A stretch of DNA of 36,809 nt, taken from Pseudomonadota bacterium. GTDB taxonomy: Bacteria; Pseudomonadota; Gammaproteobacteria; Xanthomonadales; Rhodanobacteraceae. Both the position numbers and the translations under genes were made by a program. Shown here in pieces: positions 33,801-36,809 of the stretch. The stretch is taken from contig JAGWMU010000007.1 of assembly GCA_028873095.1 (NCBI GenBank), positions 1-36,809 on the forward strand, given 5' to 3'. Position 1 is the stretch's first letter; the number at the start of each line of letters is the position of its first letter. The notes beneath the pieces are model-generated. The model saw only the letters and a program-made list of their open reading frames with translations, made no database searches and was not told the DNA's origin.

Positions 33801-34608
33801 GGCCTTGACCGACCCCCGCTATGCCGGGGTCGTGGCAGCCGTGCTGGCGACCAGCGATTGCCCGCCGGGCGCCCTGCTGCTGGAGATCCTGGAGTCGCCG
33901 ATCGGCACAGAGCATTCCACGCCCGCCGGCGAGAGCGGCATGCAGGCGCTCAAGGCGCTGGGCGTGCGGCTGGTCGAGGACGATCTGGGTGCCGGCTACA
34001 GCTCGCTGATCCGGCTTCGGCAGTGGCCGTTCGACCGGGTCAAGATCGATCAGACGATCGTCCTGCAGGTCGCCGACGAGGCGCTGCGCACCCTGCGCTT
34101 CATCCGCCAGCTGGTCCGCCTGGGGCACGACCTGGGGCTGGAGGTCGTGGTGGAAGGGCTGGAGACGCCCGGCCTGATCGAGGCTGCGCAGATCCTCGGC
34201 GCGGACCTGGGGCAGGGCTATGCGCTCGCGCGTCCGATGCCGGCAACGGCGCTGCGTGGCTGGCTGGCCGGTTTCGATTCGAAGTGGGACGTGGCGCAGC
34301 CGTTGACCGCGCTGGGGACCCTGGCGGCCACCCTGCTGTGGGAGGAGCGCTTCGACGCGCTGCCCGGCGATCCGGTTTTCTGGCGGCGGCATGCCGAGAC
34401 CAGCGACGCTCCCAGTGCCTACCTGCATCACGGCAACTTCGCGTCCGCGGTACTGATCGAAAGCCACGCCCGGATGCATGCGGCGTCCATCGGCGGGCCG
34501 CGGGACCCGGTTTACCGCCAGGCGCGCGAGGCCTACATCGCGCAACTGATCGAATGCGTGAAGGCCGAAGAACGTCGCGACGGGCGGATCCTTCCCGACG
34601 CTGCCTGA
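30850..34608 (+). CDS. Cytoplasmic GAF-GAF-GGDEF-globin-like-GAF-EAL c-di-GMP protein
   Basis: A 1252-residue soluble protein without membrane segments; ATG 30850 follows GGAG (30841-30844). Order: GAF1 (about 20-190), GAF2 (190-365), GGDEF (375-540), a helical globin-like sensor domain (about 570-715), GAF3 (712-880), EAL (898-1145), then a His-rich C-terminal tail (about 1170-1252). GGDEF is intact (GGDEF 455-459; DDLKPINDRYGH for metal and substrate). The EAL domain keeps EAL (923-925), SVNAS, LLLEILES, VEDDLGAGYSS, VKIDQ, VVVEGLE (Glu1102) and GADLGQGYALARPM, so both synthesis and hydrolysis of c-di-GMP look possible. The globin-like part has SGFFYAACGLEEVWLL, with Tyr645 where globin-coupled sensors carry the haem-ligating His (GxxHxxxG). 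The gene is divergent from recC and monocistronic. Confidence 0.9.
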   Translation: MESREQARGEFRERFYQSVAETLTLLHAEPGHDCRQALHRVARILAVTMDLPLVWVGRRESGRSALEIMAAGPAAEYMASLQLSNDEREEGGCGPAGIVLRQGTARLTPVDAPEFAPWREAARRYGFGAIIVAASNTADGGQLELAAYSRDGGPALGDELLDWAQRLVDELARFWDDQALLDRDLRLSRYRDAQRAIQRALLEQPDPEAVCRTLAHALVGVAGAAAVDVFVVDGERLRRVALVGTMAEAMGVLPDPPLHCDGPSIPAPTLCFMQGTPIIRSHPAAHPEVVSAWRTAPLAQMGAIGCWPVFSSLPGAIASTRVPAAVFVVVTAEADAFDAEMCRLLDEIADAAGLALRQHSDRRALLEEQARQTHLALHDALTNLPNRRALDKHLEGALARAQRHQRMVAVGMLYLDDLKPINDRYGHAGGDRILVQVAARLRDALRSDDYVARLGGDEFVLVLEDLESTEDLDVLLARVWQGLRQPLLVDEAKLQISASLGVALFPIHAQANGEQLLRRADQAMYLVKAQKRHRARWWSLPSSPGDAAGTADAHGGYEHPPYGEAAAELLRPWSRALESQLPSLVEGYYVDLLTHEGAANLLRALTVDDVAAVKRRLSWHLRLLLSPDLDADTHHARALQSGFFYAACGLEEVWLLEGVERLRDLFSVVLASDAHRDLRPLNIVLQRIALERQWQLESMRKLQRQRVALLARLNALAWSAEGYLELIQGVVDILASHDEIMACAVGRPETSGRFTYEAVAGKPFTDYLRAMELGETAPVGVKAEDPEGGGPSGRAWRTATIQRCAHFGSDPAMLGWRELALRLGVVSATAIPLCPLPRTPAVVLSLYSRYAGGFQSEDQQAFVEQIKAVLDLALARIAPPRPGTELLPFFVRERWRAMVATAAVEMHYQPVVRLADGRVAELEALARLRDLDGSLLPPGRFLPALSEDDLIVLFREGLLQAAACRQTLEQAGCKLDVSVNASAGALTDPRYAGVVAAVLATSDCPPGALLLEILESPIGTEHSTPAGESGMQALKALGVRLVEDDLGAGYSSLIRLRQWPFDRVKIDQTIVLQVADEALRTLRFIRQLVRLGHDLGLEVVVEGLETPGLIEAAQILGADLGQGYALARPMPATALRGWLAGFDSKWDVAQPLTALGTLAATLLWEERFDALPGDPVFWRRHAETSDAPSAYLHHGNFASAVLIESHARMHAASIGGPRDPVYRQAREAYIAQLIECVKAEERRDGRILPDAA

Positions 34609-34625
34609 AAACGGCGTCGCTGCAC

Positions 34626-34664
34626 GGTGGGCGGTGCAGGGATGAACCTGCGACGCCTGCCGTG
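34626..34664 (-). repeat. Displaced 3' half of tRNA-Val
   Basis: Plus-strand GGTGGGCGGTGCAGGGAT followed by GAACCTGCGAC and CCTGCCGTG repeats the CCA-to-anticodon half of the tRNA-Val gene at 34987-35061 in the same orientation, with one base deleted and one changed over 39 bases. It has no 5' half. It looks like a tRNA-derived attachment-site remnant of an integrated element, about 320 bases from the intact gene. Confidence 0.65.
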
Positions 34665-34818
34665 CGGAGCCGGTGGGGCCGACCTTGAGCGTGGGGGATA
34701 TTCCGCAGACCCTTGCGCCGGTGGAGCCGGCGCAGCTGAGCGCCGACATCCTGCCGTCGAGCGATGTGCCAGGCAGTGCTGTGCCGGCTACGGATGCCTT
34801 GATCGGCCCGAACAGCCT

Positions 34819-34914
34819 GTCGAAACACAGCACTATGACGCATTCGGGCGGCGCTTGGCGGTGGCGCAGGATTGGACAGGGGGGGGGACGCGGAACGCCT
34901 ACGGAACACTCGAT
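34819..34914 (+). pseudogene. Possible YD/Rhs-repeat fragment
   Basis: In one frame the stretch reads VETQHYDAFGRRLAVAQDW and then GTRNAYGTL, resembling the YDAxGRL pattern of YD (Rhs) repeats. It is only about 32 residues, has no start or full domain, and is bounded by the tRNA fragment and a terminator. This may be a scrap of a larger integrated gene, or chance. Confidence 0.25.
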
Positions 34915-34923
34915 GCGCAAAAA

Positions 34924-34962
34924 GCGAAAAAGCCCGATTCGGCGGGAATCGGGCTTTTTCGC
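34924..34962 (-). terminator. Strong bidirectional intrinsic terminator
   Basis: A perfect 17-bp stem, GCGAAAAAGCCCGATTC (34924-34940) and GAATCGGGCTTTTTCGC (34946-34962), with a 5-base loop and T runs in the stem on either strand. On the minus strand it lies 25 bases after the tRNA-Val gene and should end that transcript; on the plus strand it may also stop read-through from the GGDEF/EAL gene. Confidence 0.85.
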
Positions 34963-34986
34963 AACTGCTTGTTTTTCTGGAACTGT

Positions 34987-35061
34987 TGGTGGGCGGTGCA
35001 GGGATCGAACCTGCGACACCTGCCGTGTGAAGGCAGTGCTCTACCGCTGAGCTAACCGCCC
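34987..35061 (-). tRNA. tRNA-Val (anticodon CAC)
   Basis: The minus strand folds as a full cloverleaf: acceptor GGGCGGT pairs with ACCGCCC, D-arm TAGCTCAGCGGTAGAGCA, anticodon arm CTGCC-TTCACAC-GGCAG with anticodon CAC (reads GUG, valine), T-arm GCAGG-TTCGATC-CCTGC, and encoded ACCA end at 34990-34987. Total 75 nt including CCA. A strong promoter (35104-35076) and terminator (34962-34924) complete the unit. Confidence 0.96.
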
Positions 35062-35075
35062 GCCGGAAGCGCGCA

Positions 35076-35104
35076 AATATACGGGTTGTCGGCATCCGGG
35101 TCAA
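35076..35104 (-). promoter_or_regulatory. Promoter of tRNA-Val
   Basis: Read on the minus strand: -35 TTGACC (35104-35099), 17-base spacer, -10 TATATT (35081-35076). Transcription should begin near 35069, a few bases before the mature tRNA 5' end at 35061. The match to sigma70 consensus is close. Confidence 0.75.
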
Positions 35105-35191
35105 TCTCGCCGGGTCGGGCTGGGCGGCATCGATGGGGTTGGCGCATGCGGGTTGCTAAACTTTCCCGCTTGATGGCCCGAGGTTACCGCG

Positions 35192-35536
35192 ATGGATTTT
35201 CTGCAGCACGAGTTCAGCCACATTCTTGCCGCCCTGCACGGATTCGAGCTGACGCCGTGGAAGGCGATCGGCTTGACGGGCTCGCTGATGTTCACCAGCC
35301 GCTGGTTCGTGCAGATCTACTACACCCGCAAGCTCAAGCGGGTGGTGATGCCGCTGGCGTTCTGGTGGCTGTCGGTGTGCGGCAGCGCGCTGTTGCTGGC
35401 GTATTTCATCATCGGCAAGAACGATTCGGTCGGCATCCTCTCGAACTTCTTCCCGGCCTTCGTCTCGATCTACAACCTGATCGTGCACATGCGCGACGTG
35501 AAGCGCCGCCGCGTGGTGGTCGAGAGCGAGGTCTGA
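35192..35536 (+). CDS. Lipid-A-disaccharide synthase N-terminal-domain (LAB_N) membrane protein
   Basis: A 114-residue protein with three membrane segments (about 24-40, 52-72, 82-98). The motif LTGSLMFTSRWFVQIYYTRK, then MPLAFWWLSVCGSALLLAYF and GILSNFFPAFVSIYNLIVH, match the LAB_N domain found as a stand-alone protein in Lysobacterales and fused to sugar-lipid enzymes elsewhere. The role of the isolated domain is not settled; envelope glycolipid handling is a possibility only. The start ATG at 35192 has GAGG about 11 bases upstream. It is monocistronic and convergent with metH, with a gap of 37 bases. Confidence 0.82.
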   Translation: MDFLQHEFSHILAALHGFELTPWKAIGLTGSLMFTSRWFVQIYYTRKLKRVVMPLAFWWLSVCGSALLLAYFIIGKNDSVGILSNFFPAFVSIYNLIVHMRDVKRRRVVVESEV

Positions 35537-35573
35537 CCGCGCCGCCCGCGCCCGCCACGCGCGCCGCGTGCGT

Positions 35574-36809
35574 TCAGTCGGGGTCGTAGTCGAGGTTGGG
35601 CGCCAGCCACCGCTCGGCTTCCGCGCGGGTCCAGCCCTTGCGTGCGGCGTAGTCCTCGACCTGCTCCCTGCCGATCCGGCCGACCACGAAGTACTGGCTG
35701 TCGGGGTGCGAGTAGTACCAGCCGGAGACGGCGGCGGTGGGATACATCGCGAAGCCTTCGGTCAGCTCGATGCCGGCGTTCCCGGTGGCGTCGAGCAGGG
35801 CGAACAGGGTGGTCTTCTCGGTATGGTCGGGGCAGGCCGGGTAGCCGGGCGCGGGGCGGATGCCGCGGTATTGCTCGGCGACGAGCTGCTCGTTGTCGAG
35901 CGATTCGTCCGCTGCGAAGCCCCAGAATTCGCGCCGCACGCGTTCGTGCATGTGCTCGGCGAAGGCTTCGGCGAGGCGGTCGGCCAGCGCCTTGAGGGTG
36001 ATCGCGGCGTAGTCGTCGTGGTCGGCCTCGAAGCGCGCCAGGTGCGGCTCGATGCCGATGCCGGCGGTGACCGCGAAGCCGCCGATCCAGTCGCGCTTGC
36101 CGAATTCCTTCGGCGCGATGAAATCGGCCAGGCAGAAGTCGGGGCGCTCGGCCGGCTTGTCGGCCTGCTGGCGCAGGTGGTGCAGCACGACTTTCCCCGC
36201 TCCCCCCGGGAGAGGGTGTCCCGAGGGGGTGGGTGAGGGTCCGGGCGGAGCGAGGTGGCCCGCCGCGGCCGCACCCGCGCCTCCGGCCCCTTGCCCGGCG
36301 GGAGACGGGTGCAGTTCGATGTCGTCGCCGATGCTCGCGGCGGGCCACAGGCCGATCACGGCGCGGGCGGTCAGCCATTTTTCGGCGACGATCCTGTCCA
36401 GCATCGCCTGCGCGTCGCGGAACAGCTCGCTGGCCTGCTTGCCGACCACGGCGTCGGTGAGGATGGCCGGGTAGTGGCCGGCCAGTTCCCACGCCTGGAA
36501 GAACGGCGTCCAGTCGATGTAGCGGCGGAGGGTGGCGAGGTCGTAATCGTCGAACACGGTGATGCCGGGCTGCTTCGGCTGCGGCGGCTGGTACGCGGCC
36601 CAGTCGCAGCGGAAGCGCTGCGCGCGGGCTTTCTCCAGCGGCACCAGCTGCTTGCCGGGGCCGCGGTTGCGGTGGCGTTCGCGCACGTCGGCGTAGTCGG
36701 CGCGCACTTTCGCCAGGAAGTCGTCGACCAGCTCCTTGCTGACCAGCGACTGCGCCACGCCGACCGCGCGCGAGGCGTCCTTCACCCACACCGTGCCGGC
36801 CTTGTAGTG
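35574..36809 (-). CDS. metH: Cobalamin-dependent methionine synthase, C-terminal activation domain (partial)
   Basis: The window holds only the last ~411 residues of MetH; the frame continues past 36809. The part seen includes VKDASRAVGVAQSL (end of the B12 domain) and the S-adenosylmethionine-binding activation domain: DDYDLATLRRYIDWTPFFQAW, DFCLADFIAPKEFGKRDWIG, DHDDYAAITLKALADRLAEAF, RGIRPAPGYPACPDHTEKT and LTEGFAMYPTAAVSGWYY, then the terminal ERWLAPNLDYDPD. The enzyme makes methionine from homocysteine and methyl-THF; this domain reductively re-methylates oxidised cobalamin. About 30 extra residues, rich in Gly, Pro and Ala, interrupt the domain between IGDDIEL and HHLRQQ. The insertion keeps the frame. 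Confidence 0.94.
   Translation of the reverse strand, partial: HYKAGTVWVKDASRAVGVAQSLVSKELVDDFLAKVRADYADVRERHRNRGPGKQLVPLEKARAQRFRCDWAAYQPPQPKQPGITVFDDYDLATLRRYIDWTPFFQAWELAGHYPAILTDAVVGKQASELFRDAQAMLDRIVAEKWLTARAVIGLWPAASIGDDIELHPSPAGQGAGGAGAAAAGHLAPPGPSPTPSGHPLPGGAGKVVLHHLRQQADKPAERPDFCLADFIAPKEFGKRDWIGGFAVTAGIGIEPHLARFEADHDDYAAITLKALADRLAEAFAEHMHERVRREFWGFAADESLDNEQLVAEQYRGIRPAPGYPACPDHTEKTTLFALLDATGNAGIELTEGFAMYPTAAVSGWYYSHPDSQYFVVGRIGREQVEDYAARKGWTRAEAERWLAPNLDYDPD
36192..36315 (-). repeat. Low-complexity in-frame insertion in metH
   Basis: A GC-rich stretch with palindromic parts (CTCCCCCCGGGAG at 36199-36211; CCCGAGGGGG near 36221) is translated as a Gly/Pro/Ala-rich segment in the activation domain. 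The sequence has the CCCTCACCCACCCCCTCGGG look of intergenic repeats common in this bacterial group, but only one copy is visible here. Confidence 0.55.

Noticed and set aside
34626-34664. Second tRNA-Val gene
   Set aside because: No 5' half, no D-arm, and one deletion in the T-loop region; only a partial copy.
30796-35019. 1407-codon open frame antisense to the GGDEF/EAL gene
   Set aside because: No domain or motif; Arg/Gln/Ala/Pro-rich composition typical of the complement of GC-rich coding DNA.
1-36809. CRISPR array
   Set aside because: No regularly spaced direct repeats; the recurring sequences are scattered inverted REP pairs and MITEs.

Overview
The window is GC-rich chromosomal DNA, very probably from a gammaproteobacterium of the order Lysobacterales (Xanthomonadales), perhaps a Rhodanobacter/Dyella-like member. 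This rests on gene content and order (AlgZ/AlgR pair, FimT-PilV-PilW-PilX-PilY1-PilE cluster, recC-recB-recD, MetH activation domain) and on GTAG-type REP hairpins of the kind seen in that group. No database was searched, so the taxonomy is inference.

Layout. 1-528: 3' end of an ABC-2 transporter permease. 529-2700: an accessory patch of three small genes I cannot name, bracketed by two inverted copies of a 144-bp MITE-like element, one with a clear 10-bp target duplication. 2714-2860 (minus): possible small RNA with promoter, palindromic operator-like sites and terminator. 3041-5482 (minus): exported S9 prolyl-oligopeptidase-like peptidase, divergent from a cytosolic carboxylesterase (5639-6304). 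6441-8215: AlgZ/AlgR-type two-component pair, convergent with folD (8229-9092, minus). 9239-10615: cycA-like D-Ala/D-Ser/Gly permease. 10879-13870: a YbiI-like zinc-finger protein, an unknown protein, a LigT-like protein and a ketopantoate-reductase-family protein. 14030-21509: minor pilin operon fimT-pilV-pilW-pilX-pilY1-pilE. 21544-30460 (minus): recC-recB-recD with ATGA overlaps at both junctions. 30850-34608: a 1252-residue c-di-GMP protein (GAF-GAF-GGDEF-globin-like-GAF-EAL). 34626-35104: tRNA-Val(CAC) with its promoter, terminator and a displaced partial copy of its 3' half. 35192-35536: small LpxB-N-like membrane protein. 35574-end (minus): C-terminal part of B12-dependent methionine synthase.

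How the genes fit together. AlgZ/AlgR of Pseudomonas controls the minor pilin operon; here both lie within 8 kb, and a near-consensus AlgR box sits just upstream of fimT. The GGDEF/EAL protein could feed the same surface-attachment programme, but that is inference. RecBCD, FolD and MetH look like housekeeping genes.

The most unusual layer is the repeats. Four ~75-bp REPIN-like inverted REP pairs occur: one supplies a stop codon, one lies between genes, one lies within the prepilin leader of pilE, and one lies in frame inside recD between the Walker A region and the DEAS box. metH also carries an in-frame low-complexity insertion. I found no CRISPR array, no intact transposase and no obvious defence or toxin system.
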